From assembly GCF_001995175.1 (NCBI RefSeq), contig NZ_MUKN01000032.1:1-45720 (forward strand): DNA of 45,720 bases, given 5' to 3'. The position numbers and the translations under genes were made by a program. The stretch comes from Rathayibacter rhapontici. Lineage in GTDB: Bacteria > Actinomycetota > Actinomycetes > Actinomycetales > Microbacteriaceae. Positions 25,612 through 34,735 of the stretch are shown here, one piece after another; positions within the stretch are counted from its first letter, which is position 1; the number at the start of each line of letters is the position of its first letter. The notes beneath the pieces are model-generated. The model made no database searches. It was not told where the DNA came from and was given only the letters and a program-made list of their open reading frames with translations.

Positions 25612-26394
25612 ATGCCCCTGCTCCGTCGCCGCTCCCGAGTGCAGCGCGACGTGTTCCGCGAGGGCGTCTTCCTGATCGCCGGCGCCCGGGCGATCCTGCT
25701 GCAGATCGCGCACCCCGCGGTCGGCGCCGGCGTGGCCGAGCACTCCGACTTCGTGCACCGGGCGCTCGGACGCCTGCACGGCACCCTCTCCTACCTCTAC
25801 GCGCTGCACTACGGCTCCCCCGACGACGTCCGCGCGGTGCGCCGCCGGGTGAACCGGGCGCACGGCCCGGTCCGGGGCCCCGGCTACAGCGCCTTCGATC
25901 CCGAGCTGCAGCGCTGGGTCGCCGCGACCCTCACGCAGTCGATGCTGCAGCTCTACGAGGGCGCGTTCGGGCCGATGACCAGGGAGCAGGCGGACGACCT
26001 GGTCGACCGCTCGCGCGTGGTCGGCACCTCCCTGCAGATGACGGACGCGGCGTGGCCCGCCGACCGCGCAGCCTTCGACGCCTACTGGGACGAGCAGGTG
26101 GAGCGCCTGCACGTCACGCCCGAGGCGCGCCGCGTCGCGCACGACCTCCTCGGCGGAGCGATCGCCGCGTGGTACCTGCGTCCGCTCGGCCCCTACCTGC
26201 GGCTGATCACCGCAGGGCTCCTCCCGCCGGCGCTGCGGGAGCCGTTCGGCTTCCGCTGGAGCGAGCGGCAGCAACGGCGCTTCGACCGGGCGCTCGGACT
26301 CACCTTCGCCGTCTACCGCAGGCTCCCGACGGCGGTGCGGACGTCTCCGAGCCGGTTTTACCTGGCGCAGGTGCGCCGGGAGTCCTCCCCCTAG
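25612..26394 (+). CDS. Oxygenase MpaB family protein (DUF2236)
   Basis: A 260-residue protein of the DUF2236/MpaB-like family, whose studied members include latex-clearing haem oxygenases and the fungal oxygenase MpaB. The family core is visible: LIAGARAILLQIAHPAVGAG with its conserved His, followed by HSDFVHRALGRLHGTLSYLY. The paired RRVNRAHGPVRGPGYSAFDP motif comes next, then the mid-domain LQLYEGAFGPMTREQADDLV. The start ATG 25612 is placed by a TAGCGT hexamer 6 nt upstream. Substrate and cofactor in this organism are unknown. Its TAG overlaps the stop codon of the next gene on the other strand. Confidence 0.85.
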   Translation: MPLLRRRSRVQRDVFREGVFLIAGARAILLQIAHPAVGAGVAEHSDFVHRALGRLHGTLSYLYALHYGSPDDVRAVRRRVNRAHGPVRGPGYSAFDPELQRWVAATLTQSMLQLYEGAFGPMTREQADDLVDRSRVVGTSLQMTDAAWPADRAAFDAYWDEQVERLHVTPEARRVAHDLLGGAIAAWYLRPLGPYLRLITAGLLPPALREPFGFRWSERQQRRFDRALGLTFAVYRRLPTAVRTSPSRFYLAQVRRESSP

Positions 26395-26687
26395 AACCCT
26401 GCCGTGATGCTCCAGCCGGCGTAGGCGGCGAGCTCGAGACCCAGCGCCTGCGCGGCGGCCTGCGCCTCCTCGACGCCCCGCTCGTCGCGCACGTCGACGG
26501 CGATCGGCACGCTGTCGCCGAAGCCCGCGACCGAGACCCGGGCGCTCGTCGGTCCGCTGTAGAGAGGGACGTGCGCGTCGGCGGTGCGCACCCCGACGAC
26601 CCTCGACCCGGTCGCCTCCGCGATGATCGCGAGGGCGAACGGAGCCGTCGCGATCGCATCCGTGTACAGGGTCGCCTCGCCTCGCAT
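26391..26687 (-). CDS. Small uncharacterised protein
   Basis: A 98-residue protein with alternating strand and helix segments (ALAIIAEATGSRVVGVRTAD; VSVAGFGDSVPIAVDVRD; VEEAQAAAQALGLELAAYAG). No signal peptide, TM helix or metal motif is present. I do not recognise the family. It is accepted as real because it has a good ATG, a TAGGGT hexamer 6 nt upstream, balanced composition, and a stop meeting the neighbour's stop exactly. Confidence 0.65.
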   Translation of the reverse strand: MRGEATLYTDAIATAPFALAIIAEATGSRVVGVRTADAHVPLYSGPTSARVSVAGFGDSVPIAVDVRDERGVEEAQAAAQALGLELAAYAGWSITAGF

Positions 26688-26693
26688 CTCACG

Positions 26694-26699
26694 ACCCTA
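26694..26699 (-). promoter_or_regulatory. Putative -10 of a leaderless promoter
   Basis: TAGGGT on the minus strand lies 6 nt before the ATG at 26687. Confidence 0.4.
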
Positions 26700-26791
26700 C
26701 GGCGGAGCACGGATCCGCCTCCAGCACTCCCGCCGGCGCCCCCGGTGGAGGAGAATGCGGCTCGGAGCAGCACTCGATGAGGAGGCGCAGC

Positions 26792-27646
26792 ATGGACGCG
26801 GTCGTGGTCGGAGTCAGCGGATCGGATCGGAGCACGGACGCCCTGCGCTGGGCGCTCGACTACGCGCGGGGGCATCGCCTGCCCGCGGAGCTCGTGAGCG
26901 TCGTCGAACCGGCGCGCGGCCGGATCGCCGAGGCGGCGGCGGAGCAGCGCCGCGCGGCGGGCGCGGTGCTCGAGGAGGCGCGGGCCCTCGCCGAGCGGGA
27001 GTACGCCGGGGTGCCGGTGCGGGTGAGGCTGCTCGACGGCGATCCCGTGCACGTGCTCGCCGAGGCGGCGCCCGCCGGCGCCCTGCTGGTGCTCGGGGCG
27101 CATCCGCTCTCCCGTCGCGGACTCTCGGTGGCCGCACCGGTCGCCGTCCGGGTGGCGGCCGCCTCGCGGTCGGCGGTGGCGCTGATCCCGGGCCCGGCGG
27201 ATCCGGGGCGCAGCGGAGTCGCGGTCGGCGTCGACGGATCCGAGGTCTCCCTCGAGGCGATCACGCTCGCGGCGAAGGAGGCCGACCGGCTCGGCGAGCC
27301 CCTGCTCGCTCTGCACGCCTGGCAGCTGCCGGGCGCCTGGGCCGACTCCGTCCCGGTCGAGCGGCGGGTGATCGACGCGATCGAGGAGGACGAGGACCTC
27401 GTCCTCTCCGAGTCCCTGGCGGGCCTCGGCGATGCGTGCCCGGATCTCGAGATCCGCCATCTGCTCGTGCGCGGCAACCCCGTCGAGAAGCTGAGCGGCA
27501 TCGCCGCCCAGACGCGGCTGCTGGTCGTCGGCAGCCACGGACGCGGGGCGTTCCTGCGGCTGCTGCTCGGCTCGGTCAGCCACAGTCTCGCGCTGACCGT
27601 GCCCGGCCCCCTCGTGATCCTCCGCCATCGCGCTCTGACGCGCTGA
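26792..27646 (+). CDS. Universal stress protein, two UspA domains
   Basis: A 284-residue tandem UspA protein. The first domain (~1-137) begins MDAVVVGVSGSDRSTDALRW and has a degenerate nucleotide loop. The second (~146-284) begins GVAVGVDGSEVSLEAITLAA and ends with a G-2x-G-9x-G(S)-type ATP loop, VGSHGRGAFLRLLLGSVS. Tandem Usps are typical of actinobacteria, where they act in dormancy and stress. The start is ATG 26792, not the in-frame ATG at 26777, because AGGAGG at 26780-26785 is spaced 6 nt before 26792. The acyl-CoA ligase follows on the same strand after 93 bp. Confidence 0.92.
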   Translation: MDAVVVGVSGSDRSTDALRWALDYARGHRLPAELVSVVEPARGRIAEAAAEQRRAAGAVLEEARALAEREYAGVPVRVRLLDGDPVHVLAEAAPAGALLVLGAHPLSRRGLSVAAPVAVRVAAASRSAVALIPGPADPGRSGVAVGVDGSEVSLEAITLAAKEADRLGEPLLALHAWQLPGAWADSVPVERRVIDAIEEDEDLVLSESLAGLGDACPDLEIRHLLVRGNPVEKLSGIAAQTRLLVVGSHGRGAFLRLLLGSVSHSLALTVPGPLVILRHRALTR

Positions 27647-27739
27647 GCATCCGGTGGGATCCCTTGAACGGGGCACGCGCCGGTCCTACCGTGAACCACC
27701 CGGCATCCGCCGCGGCTGTCGACGACGACGGGAGCGCAC

Positions 27740-29331
27740 ATGAGCATCGCCGAACCACGACCTGCGGAGGCTCCCGCGGCCCCGCCCGCCTCGACCGGGA
27801 CCGGCACCCTCTCGGTCGCCGCGATCCTGGCGGAGGCGGCGCGACGGACGCCGACCACGATCGCGATCCGGGTGGGTCCGCTCGCCCTCGACTACGCCAC
27901 CCTCTGGGACCAGACCCGGGCCTACGCCGGAGCCCTCCGCGCCCACGGGATCGGGCCCGGCGATCGCGTCGCGCTGCTCGTGCCCAACGTGCCCGACTTC
28001 CCGCGGGGCTACTTCGCCGTCCTCGCGCTGGGGGCGGTGGTCGTGCCGGTGCACGCCCTGCTCAAGCACGACGAGATCGCGTACGTGCTGCGCGACTCCG
28101 GCGCCTCGGCGCTGATCTGCGCCGCACCGCTGCTGCCCGAGGGAGCGGCCGGGGCCGCCCTCGTCGACGTCCCCGTGCTCAGCGTGATGGTGCCGGACGG
28201 CACCGCGTCGCCGTTCCCGCGCCTCGAGGATCTGGCCGCGGAGGCCGCCCCGATCGACGGCTACGTCCCGCGCGACCCCTCCGACACCGCGACGATCCTC
28301 TACACGAGCGGCACGACGGGCCGTCCGAAGGGAGCGGAGGGGACGCACTTCGCGATCGTGTCGCAGTCGGACGTGCTGCTGATGAACACCTTCGACCTGC
28401 ACCGCGGGGACGTCGTGCTCGGCGCGCTGCCCCTGTTCCACACCTTCGGGCAGGTCTGCGCCATGAACACGGCCTTCCGCACGGCGGCGACGGTGGTGCT
28501 GGTGCCGAAGTTCGACGGCGACGCCGCTCTCGAGGCGATGATCGCGCACGAGTGCACGGTGTTCGAGGGCGTGCCGACCATGTACGTGGCGCTGCTCGAC
28601 GCCGCGACCAGGCGACCCGACCGCCCGCCGCTGCGCTACGCGGTCTCCGGAGGAGCGTCGTTGCCGCTCGCGGTCATCGAGCGGTTCCGCGAGGTGTTCG
28701 GCGTCGAGATCTACGAGGCTACGGGCTCACCGAGACCTCGCCCGTCGCCACCTTCAACCACGTGGGCGTCGCGCCGCGGGCCGGCACCGTCGGCACTCCG
28801 ATCTGGGGCGTCGAGGTCGAGGTCGCCCGGCCGGAGGTCGCGGACAGGATCGAGCTGCTCCCCCGCGGCGAGCTCGGCGAGATCGTCGTCCGCGGCCACA
28901 ACCTCATGAAGGGCTACCTGGGCAACGCGGCGGCGAGCGCCGAGGCCGTCGTGGACGGCTGGTTCCGCACCGGCGATCTCGGCACGAAGGACGACGAGGA
29001 CTACGTCCGCATCCTGGACCGCACGAAGGACATGATCATCCGCAACGGCTACAACGTGTACCCGCGCGAGGTGGAGGAGGTGCTGATCGGCCACCCCTCC
29101 GTCGCGAACGCGGCGGTCTTCGGAGTGGCGGACGAGAAGCACGGGCAGGAGATCGTCGCCGCCGTGGTCCTCGCGCCGTCGGCCGAGGTCGGGGCCGACG
29201 AGCTGATCGCCTTCGCGAACGAGCACCTCGCCGCCTTCAAGTTCCCCCGCCGCATCGAGTTCGTCGACGCTCTGCCGCTGGGCCCGAGCGGGAAGGTGCT
29301 GAAGCGCGAGCTGGTCGCCCGCTACTCCTGA
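27740..29331 (+). pseudogene. AMP-dependent (long-chain acyl-CoA) synthetase, frameshifted near 28717
   Basis: An adenylate-forming enzyme that activates a carboxylic acid, probably a fatty acid, to its acyl-CoA. The N-terminal part carries the phosphate loop ILYTSGTTGRPKGAEG and the substrate-pocket segment GALPLFHTFGQVCAMNTAFR. At EIYEATGSPRP the frame breaks. The expected adenylate motif GYGLTETSPVATFNH is in the next frame, followed by GWFRTGDLG, the hinge IRNGYNVYPREVEEVL and the C-terminal catalytic Lys in GPSGKVLKREL. One missing G (GAGGCTACG, expected GAGGGCTACG) explains it; restored length is ~530 residues. It lies 93 bp after the universal stress gene. Chain-length preference cannot be read. 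Confidence 0.9.
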
Positions 29332-29340
29332 CCGCGCCGG

Positions 29341-29395
29341 GAGATGCCACTCCGTCACGCCCCTCGCGGCGTGTCTCGTACCGCAGTGGCATCTC
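29341..29395. repeat. Nested inverted repeat
   Basis: GAGATGCCACT (29341-29351) and AGTGGCATCTC (29385-29395) are perfect 11-bp complements. Inside, CACGCC (29356-29361) pairs with GGCGTG (29368-29373). It lies between the convergent ligase and PAP2 genes, starting 10 nt after the ligase stop, so it may terminate transcription. The two-level architecture also fits a dispersed intergenic repeat. Confidence 0.7.
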
Positions 29396-29409
29396 GCAGC
29401 AGGGAACCG

Positions 29410-30018
29410 TCAGCCGGGCAGCGACCAGACCACGGAGGCGATCGCCGCGCCGGTCGCCGCGCCCGCCACGACCTGCGCGGGGGTGTGCGCGCCGAGCCGC
29501 ACGCGCGACCAGCCGGTCCAGAGCAGGACGGGCGCCGACAGGAGCAGCGACCACGGTCCGTAGGCGATCAGCACCACGACGGCGCAGGTCGCGACGACCG
29601 CGGCATGGCCGGACAGCTTCCACGCGAGGTTGACCACTCCGACCGCCACGACGACCGCGACGGTGACGAGGCCGAAGGTGGTCACGGCGGCGGGAGCCCC
29701 GAGTGCCGCGAGCAGCACGAGGCCGACCACGATCGACACGAGCGCCAGGGCGATCGGCAGAGCGCGCTCGCGTCGCTCCGGGACGTGGTGATCACCCGTG
29801 ATCCGCCCGGCGCGCAGCAGCAGCCGGACCGCGAGGTACGGCAGGACGCCGACGAACAGCGCAGCGAGCGCACCCCACCCCACGCCCAGGAGGGGAGGAT
29901 CGGCGACCCGCGCCCCGACCGCGATCGGCACGACGACCGCGAGCACCGCCGGCGAGAAGGCCTCGGTCGCGAACCGCGCCGCGGCCTCGCTCCGGGACCC
30001 GTGCCCGAGCGGCCTCAC
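29410..30018 (-). CDS. PAP2-type membrane phosphatase-like protein
   Basis: A 202-residue integral membrane protein with about six TM helices. The PAP2 active-site pattern is partly visible: LAWKLSGHAAVVAT matches the SGH motif, and GWSRVRLGAHTPAQVVAG matches the SRxxxGxH motif, although the usual Asp after the last His is replaced (HTPAQ). The first motif (KxxxxxxRP) is not obvious. It may act on undecaprenyl or lipid pyrophosphates or may have lost activity. It starts at GTG 30018, 13 nt downstream of pcrA on the same strand, so it could be cotranscribed with pcrA. Confidence 0.75.
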   Translation of the reverse strand: MRPLGHGSRSEAAARFATEAFSPAVLAVVVPIAVGARVADPPLLGVGWGALAALFVGVLPYLAVRLLLRAGRITGDHHVPERRERALPIALALVSIVVGLVLLAALGAPAAVTTFGLVTVAVVVAVGVVNLAWKLSGHAAVVATCAVVVLIAYGPWSLLLSAPVLLWTGWSRVRLGAHTPAQVVAGAATGAAIASVVWSLPG

Positions 30019-30031
30019 GGGGCCGCGCGCC

Positions 30032-32485
30032 TCACAGCTTCTCGATCGGAGCGACCTTGATCAGCAGCTTCTTCGCGCCGACCTGGTCGAACAGCACGTG
30101 CGCGACGCGCTTGGAGCCCTCGCCGGTGACCGCGTTCACCCGGCCCTCGCCGAAGTCGGTGTGCCGGATGCGGTCGCCCGCGATCAGCTCGAGGTCGCCG
30201 TTGTCGCGGACCATCCCGGTGATGCGGTTGGGGAACTCGGCCTTGGCCTTCGGCGCCGCGGCGAGCGCCTCGCGGAACTCGGAGTTCGAGCGGGAGCGGC
30301 CGAAGCCGGGGCGCTGCGCGTTCAGGGCGCGCGGCTGGGTGCCTCCGCGCGACGTCGCCGCGCCGGGCGACTGCCGCCACTGGATCAGCTCACCGGGGAT
30401 CTCCTGGAGGAAGCGGCTCGGCATGGCCACCGACGTCTCGCCGTACTGGGCGCGCGTCATCGCCAGCGAGAGGTAGAGCCGCTTGCGCGCGCGGGTGATA
30501 CCGACGTAGAACAGCCGCCGCTCCTCGGCCGGACCGCCCGGCTCGTTCGCCGAGATGCGGTGCGGGAGGAGGTCCTCCTCGATCCCGGTGAGGAACACGG
30601 CGTCGTACTCGAGGCCCTTCGCGGTGTGGAGGGTCATCAGCGAGACGGTGCCGGAGTCGTCCTCGAGGTCGTCCGCTGCGGCGACGAGCGACACCTCGGT
30701 GAGGAAGTCGACCAGGCCGCCGTCGGGGTTGTTGCGGGCGAACTCCTTCGTCACGGCGATGAGCTCGTCGACGTTCTCGGCGCGCGCCTCGTCCTGCGGA
30801 TCGCGGCTCGCCCGCAGCATGTCGAGGTAGCCGCTGCGCGTCAGGAGCGCCGTGAGCACCTCGTGCACCTTGGCCTCGCCCTCGGGGCGGCCGGGGTCGA
30901 GCATCATCGCGCACTCGTCGAGCAGCGTCGCGAGGTCGACGATCGCCTTCGTGACCTTCGGCCCCATCCCGAGCGACCCGGCGTTCCGCATCGACTCGCG
31001 GAGGGTGACCCCGTTGGTGTCGGCGAACGACTGCAGCTGCGCCTCCGTCGCCGGGCCGATGCCGCGCTTGGGGGTGTTCATGATGCGCCGCAGCGCCAGC
31101 ACGTCGGCCGGGTTCGCGACCGTGATGAGGTACGCGAGCGCGTCCTTGATCTCGGCGCGCTCGTAGAACTTCGTGCCGCCGAGGATCCGGTACGGCAGCG
31201 CCGAGCGGATGAAGATCTCCTCCAGCGCACGGGTCTGCGCGTTGGTGCGGTAGAAGACGGCGATCTCGTCGTACCCCGTGCCGGCCGCGTGCAGCCGCGC
31301 GATCTCGTCGACGACGAACTGGGCTTCATCGTGCCCGGAGTAGCCCGTGTAGCCGATGATCTTCTCGCCGTCGCCGCTGGAGGACCAGAGGTTCTTGGCG
31401 CGTCGGTCGAAGTTGTTCGAGATGACCGCGTTGGCGGCCGACAGGATGTTCTGGGTCGAGCGGTAGTTCTGCTCGAGCAGGATCACCCGGCAGCCGGGGA
31501 AGTCGCGCTCGAACTCGACGATGTTGCGGATGTCCGCGCCGCGGAACGCGTAGATCGACTGGTCGGAGTCGCCGACCACCGTCAGCGAGGCGCCGGGGAT
31601 CGACCCGTCGGCCGTGACCGGGCCGCGGTACGGACGGTCGAACTGCGCGGCGTCGATCGTGGCCCGCGGCACCGGCCGGGTCAGCTCGTGGATCAGCGAG
31701 TACTGGGCGTGGTTCGTGTCCTGGTACTCGTCGACGAGCACGTGGCGGAAGCGCCGCTGGTACTTGGCCGCGACGTGCGGGAAGGCGCGGAAGAGGTAGA
31801 CCGTCTGGGCGATGAGATCGTCGAAGTCGAACGCGTTCGCGCTCTCGAGAGCCCGCGAGTAGGCGCGGAAGACCTGGAGGAACATCTCCTCGTTCGGATC
31901 GCTCAGGTTCGCGGTGCGCGCGTACGAGTCGACATCGGCGAGCTCGTTCTTGAGCTTCGAGATCTTCGAGGAGGCGCTGGCGACGGTGATGCCGAGCGAG
32001 TCGGCCTCGAGGTCCTTCACGATCCGCTTGAGCAGCGCTCGCTGATCGCCGGAGTCGTAGATGGTGAAGGAGGAGGTCATGCCGAAGTTCTCGGCCTCGC
32101 GCCGCAGGATCCGCACGCAGGCGGAGTGGAAGGTCGAGATCCACATCCCCTCGGCGCTCTGCCCGACGAGCTTCTCTACGCGCTCGCGCATCTCGGCCGC
32201 CGCCTTGTTGGTGAACGTGATCGCGAGGATCTGGCTCGGCCACGCCTCGCCGTTGCCGAGCAGGCTCGCGATGCGGCGGGTCAGCACGCTGGTCTTGCCC
32301 GAGCCGGCGCCCGCGACGATCAGGAGCGCGTCACCGCGGTACTCGACCGCCTCGCGCTGCTGCGGGTTGAGCCCCGCGACGAGCTGCTCGTGCGCCGGAT
32401 CGCTGAAGGAGGCGCCGTCGCGGCCGGGTGCGGCGAGGACGACCGGGGTGGCTCGGGAATCGCTCGGATCGAAGAGGAAGCTCAT
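30032..32485 (-). CDS. pcrA: ATP-dependent DNA helicase PcrA/UvrD
   Basis: An 817-residue superfamily 1A 3'-5' helicase for repair, replication restart and rolling-circle functions. Motifs in order: Q motif LNPQQREAVEY, Walker A VAGAGSGKTSVL, motif Ia ITFTNKAAAEMRERV, Walker B LVDEYQDTNHAQ, motif III VVGDSDQSIYAFRGAD, motif IV LEQNYRSTQNIL, motif V LMTLHTAKGLEYDAVFL and motif VI YVGITRARKRLYL. The last ~60 residues form the PcrA-type Tudor tail that contacts RNA polymerase (IRHTDFGEGRVNAVTGEG...). GGAGG lies just before ATG 32485, with TACACT 9 nt upstream of the ATG. Length and domain order are normal. Confidence 0.97.
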   Translation of the reverse strand: MSFLFDPSDSRATPVVLAAPGRDGASFSDPAHEQLVAGLNPQQREAVEYRGDALLIVAGAGSGKTSVLTRRIASLLGNGEAWPSQILAITFTNKAAAEMRERVEKLVGQSAEGMWISTFHSACVRILRREAENFGMTSSFTIYDSGDQRALLKRIVKDLEADSLGITVASASSKISKLKNELADVDSYARTANLSDPNEEMFLQVFRAYSRALESANAFDFDDLIAQTVYLFRAFPHVAAKYQRRFRHVLVDEYQDTNHAQYSLIHELTRPVPRATIDAAQFDRPYRGPVTADGSIPGASLTVVGDSDQSIYAFRGADIRNIVEFERDFPGCRVILLEQNYRSTQNILSAANAVISNNFDRRAKNLWSSSGDGEKIIGYTGYSGHDEAQFVVDEIARLHAAGTGYDEIAVFYRTNAQTRALEEIFIRSALPYRILGGTKFYERAEIKDALAYLITVANPADVLALRRIMNTPKRGIGPATEAQLQSFADTNGVTLRESMRNAGSLGMGPKVTKAIVDLATLLDECAMMLDPGRPEGEAKVHEVLTALLTRSGYLDMLRASRDPQDEARAENVDELIAVTKEFARNNPDGGLVDFLTEVSLVAAADDLEDDSGTVSLMTLHTAKGLEYDAVFLTGIEEDLLPHRISANEPGGPAEERRLFYVGITRARKRLYLSLAMTRAQYGETSVAMPSRFLQEIPGELIQWRQSPGAATSRGGTQPRALNAQRPGFGRSRSNSEFREALAAAPKAKAEFPNRITGMVRDNGDLELIAGDRIRHTDFGEGRVNAVTGEGSKRVAHVLFDQVGAKKLLIKVAPIEKL

Positions 32486-32528
32486 GTCCCTCCGAGTGTA
32501 GATCGACCCTCCGACACCCGGGGCCGGG

Positions 32529-33413
32529 TCAGACCGCCCGGGGGCGGGCCGTCGACGCCGTCAGCGAACCGCCCACGTCCAGCCCGCGCCAGGCGAGCGA
32601 GAAGCCCACGAGGGCGATCGTCGAGGTCGACACCGCGAGCAGCTGCTGCAGCGCGAACGCCGTGAGGTCCTTGGTGTCGTCGGGGTAGTACTGGATGCCC
32701 TGCACCGCGAGTCCTGCGAGGACCACCACCACGACCGCGGAGCAGACGACCAGCAGCCGGTTCACCCCTCGGCGCGTGCTGCGGCGCGGCGCCCGGCCCA
32801 GCTGCGCCCGCGTCGAGAGCCAGGCGCAGGCGAGCGAGGCGGAGGTGAGCGCCACGAGGTCCGCGCCCAGCACGTCGCTCGCGCGGTGCCAGGACGCCGC
32901 CATGGTGAGGTTGCCGACCATGATCACGACCGCGCCGCCCAGCAGCAGGACGACCGTGCGCCCGCGCGCCGGCAGCACCATCGCCAGCGCGAAGACGACC
33001 GAGACCGCGGCGGCCGTGTGCCCGCTCGGGAAGCTGCCCGCGGTGTACCACGCGTCGGTCTCGACGAGGAGCGGCCGCTCGAGGACGACGTTCTTCAGCA
33101 GCTGGGTGAGTCCGGCCGTCAGCACGATCGAGCCGACGGAGGCGATGGCCAGGGCGGGGCGCCGGCGCAGCAGCGCGATCGAGGCGGCCAGGAGCGCTCC
33201 CGCGATCATCGACACCGGTGTGACGTCGGCCAGCGCACCGGCGGCCGCGCCCGTCGCGCGTCCGAAGACGAGGTCGGCCCCGCGGAGCCCGGAGTTCTCG
33301 GCCGCCTGGCCCTGCGGCGTCAGCACCGCGATCCAGTAGACGAGGGCGACCCCGAGAGCGGCGAGCACGGCGGAGGTGATCCAGCGGCGGGTGATGCGGG
33401 CGCGGGTCGACAC
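32529..33413 (-). CDS. Phosphatase PAP2 family membrane protein
   Basis: A 294-residue membrane protein with an N-terminal TM anchor (ITSAVLAALGVALVYWIAVL) and five or six further helices. The three PAP2 motifs are present: KNVVLERP, SFPSGHTAAA, and ASWHRASDVLGAD, whose last His and Asp complete the phosphatase centre. It should hydrolyse membrane lipid phosphates, with the catalytic site on the outer face. Start GTG 33413 has AGGAGG upstream. It is the second PAP2-type gene here; unlike the one at 29410-30018 it keeps all catalytic residues. The direct substrate is unknown. The ~107 bp ahead hold no clear promoter. Confidence 0.92.
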   Translation of the reverse strand: MSTRARITRRWITSAVLAALGVALVYWIAVLTPQGQAAENSGLRGADLVFGRATGAAAGALADVTPVSMIAGALLAASIALLRRRPALAIASVGSIVLTAGLTQLLKNVVLERPLLVETDAWYTAGSFPSGHTAAAVSVVFALAMVLPARGRTVVLLLGGAVVIMVGNLTMAASWHRASDVLGADLVALTSASLACAWLSTRAQLGRAPRRSTRRGVNRLLVVCSAVVVVVLAGLAVQGIQYYPDDTKDLTAFALQQLLAVSTSTIALVGFSLAWRGLDVGGSLTASTARPRAV

Positions 33414-33520
33414 GGGGCTCCTCCTCTCGATGCGGGGCGATCGGCGGGGGTCGACCGCCGGGGTCCGATGATGGCAGTCGACGCTCCCGGTTCCCTCCAT
33501 CCGCGCCGCGAGGTCGTGGA

Positions 33521-34543
33521 TCAGGCCCCGGCGGCCGCGATCTCGAGCGCCAGGTCGGGATGGTCGGCGAACACCCCGTCCAGGCCCGTCGCCAGGATCA
33601 TCCGGAACTCGTCCTGCCACGCGCCGAACGCGGCCGGGTCCTTGCCCCTCCGGTGCGCCTTCTCGAGGAACCGGTTCTCCGGGCGGAGCGTCCAGCAGTA
33701 GACCTCGAGACCGACGGCGTGCGCGTGGGCGACCAGGTCGTTGGGGCCGACCGCGCGCCCGGCCGAGTCGCGGGCGAAGAGCATCCGCTTGTCGACGCTC
33801 ACCCCGTCCACGGTGCAGGAGAGGCCCCGGAGGCCCTGCGGAGTGACGAAGTCGGCGTAGGGGGTCGCATGCGCGCCGTGCGCGGCCACGAGGTCGGGAG
33901 CGGTGCCGGCGGCCTCGATCAGGAACACCCGCTTCGCCCCGACGCCGCGCACGCCGAGCCGCTCGAGCACCGTCTTCTCGAAGCTCTCGATGGTCAGGCG
34001 CGGATCCCGCGGCCCCCAGCCGGCGGCGGCGAGCTCCTGCTCCAGCAGCACGTCCAGCGGCAGGCCGATCGAGTCGAAGTAGTCGGCGTGCTTGATCTCG
34101 GCGACGAGGCCGGGAGGCGCGCCGGCCGAGTCCTCGCCCGCCCGGTCGAGGAGCGCGAGCAGATCCGAGAAGCGCAGGAGCGGGAACTGGCCGTCGAACG
34201 TGGCACTGGACGGACGGACGGCGGGCACCCGCTCCCGCGCCCGCAGCTCGGAGAGCTCGGCCCAGGTGAAGTCCTCGGTGAACCAGCCGGTGACGTCCTT
34301 CCCCTCGATCCGCTTCGTAGTGCGGCGGTCGGCGAATACGGGCCGGCGCTCGATGTCGGTGGTGCCCGAGATCTCGTTCTCGTGCCGCAGGACCAGCACG
34401 CCGTCGCGGGTGGCGACCAGATCCGGCTCGACGGCGTCGGCTCCGAGCGCGATCGCGAGGTCGTAGGCGGAGCGGGTGTGCTCGGGACGGTATCCGCTGG
34501 CACCGCGGTGGCCGATGACGAGCGGTCGGAGTCGGTCGGGCAT
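33521..34543 (-). CDS. Glycerophosphodiester phosphodiesterase
   Basis: A 340-residue GDPD-family TIM barrel that hydrolyses glycerophosphodiesters to glycerol-3-phosphate and an alcohol. The metal and catalytic residues are all near the N-terminus: His12 and Arg13 in IGHRGASGYRPEHT with Glu21, Glu39 and Asp41 in GADAVEPDLVATRDG, and His54 in LRHENEISG. Later barrel strands include GLVAEIKHADYFDS, VFLIEAAGTAPDLV and LEVYCWTLRPENRFL. The protein is GlpQ-like in length but has no signal peptide, so a cytosolic location is likely. A TAGGAT hexamer lies 6 nt before ATG 34543. The gene is divergent from the Bax inhibitor-1 gene. Confidence 0.93.
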   Translation of the reverse strand: MPDRLRPLVIGHRGASGYRPEHTRSAYDLAIALGADAVEPDLVATRDGVLVLRHENEISGTTDIERRPVFADRRTTKRIEGKDVTGWFTEDFTWAELSELRARERVPAVRPSSATFDGQFPLLRFSDLLALLDRAGEDSAGAPPGLVAEIKHADYFDSIGLPLDVLLEQELAAAGWGPRDPRLTIESFEKTVLERLGVRGVGAKRVFLIEAAGTAPDLVAAHGAHATPYADFVTPQGLRGLSCTVDGVSVDKRMLFARDSAGRAVGPNDLVAHAHAVGLEVYCWTLRPENRFLEKAHRRGKDPAAFGAWQDEFRMILATGLDGVFADHPDLALEIAAAGA

Positions 34544-34549
34544 GCCGCG

Positions 34550-34555
34550 ATCCTA
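34550..34555 (-). promoter_or_regulatory. Putative -10 of a leaderless GDPD promoter
   Basis: TAGGAT on the minus strand lies 6 nt before the ATG at 34543. Confidence 0.5.
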
Positions 34556-34735
34556 CGGGCGAGGACTCGGTCTCCTCGTGGGGAATAGCCAGACTCTGAG
34601 AGCTGTTCTCAGATACTGTGGAACACATCGTCGGAGTCCTCTCGGAGGACCCGGCGGCACCACAGCATCCCGACCACACCGCGACTCAGCTCCGTTGATC
34701 CACCGGACACCAGCGCACCTGAGAGAAGAGGAACC

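Noticed and set aside
26777..26791. ATG at 26777 as the start of the universal stress protein
   Set aside because: The Shine-Dalgarno AGGAGG lies downstream of it, spaced correctly for ATG 26792, and the Usp fold begins at MDAVVVGV.
29798..32665. A 955-codon plus-strand frame opposite pcrA
   Set aside because: PcrA shows every helicase motif on the other strand. The antisense translation is low-complexity (runs of VRE, RR, DD).
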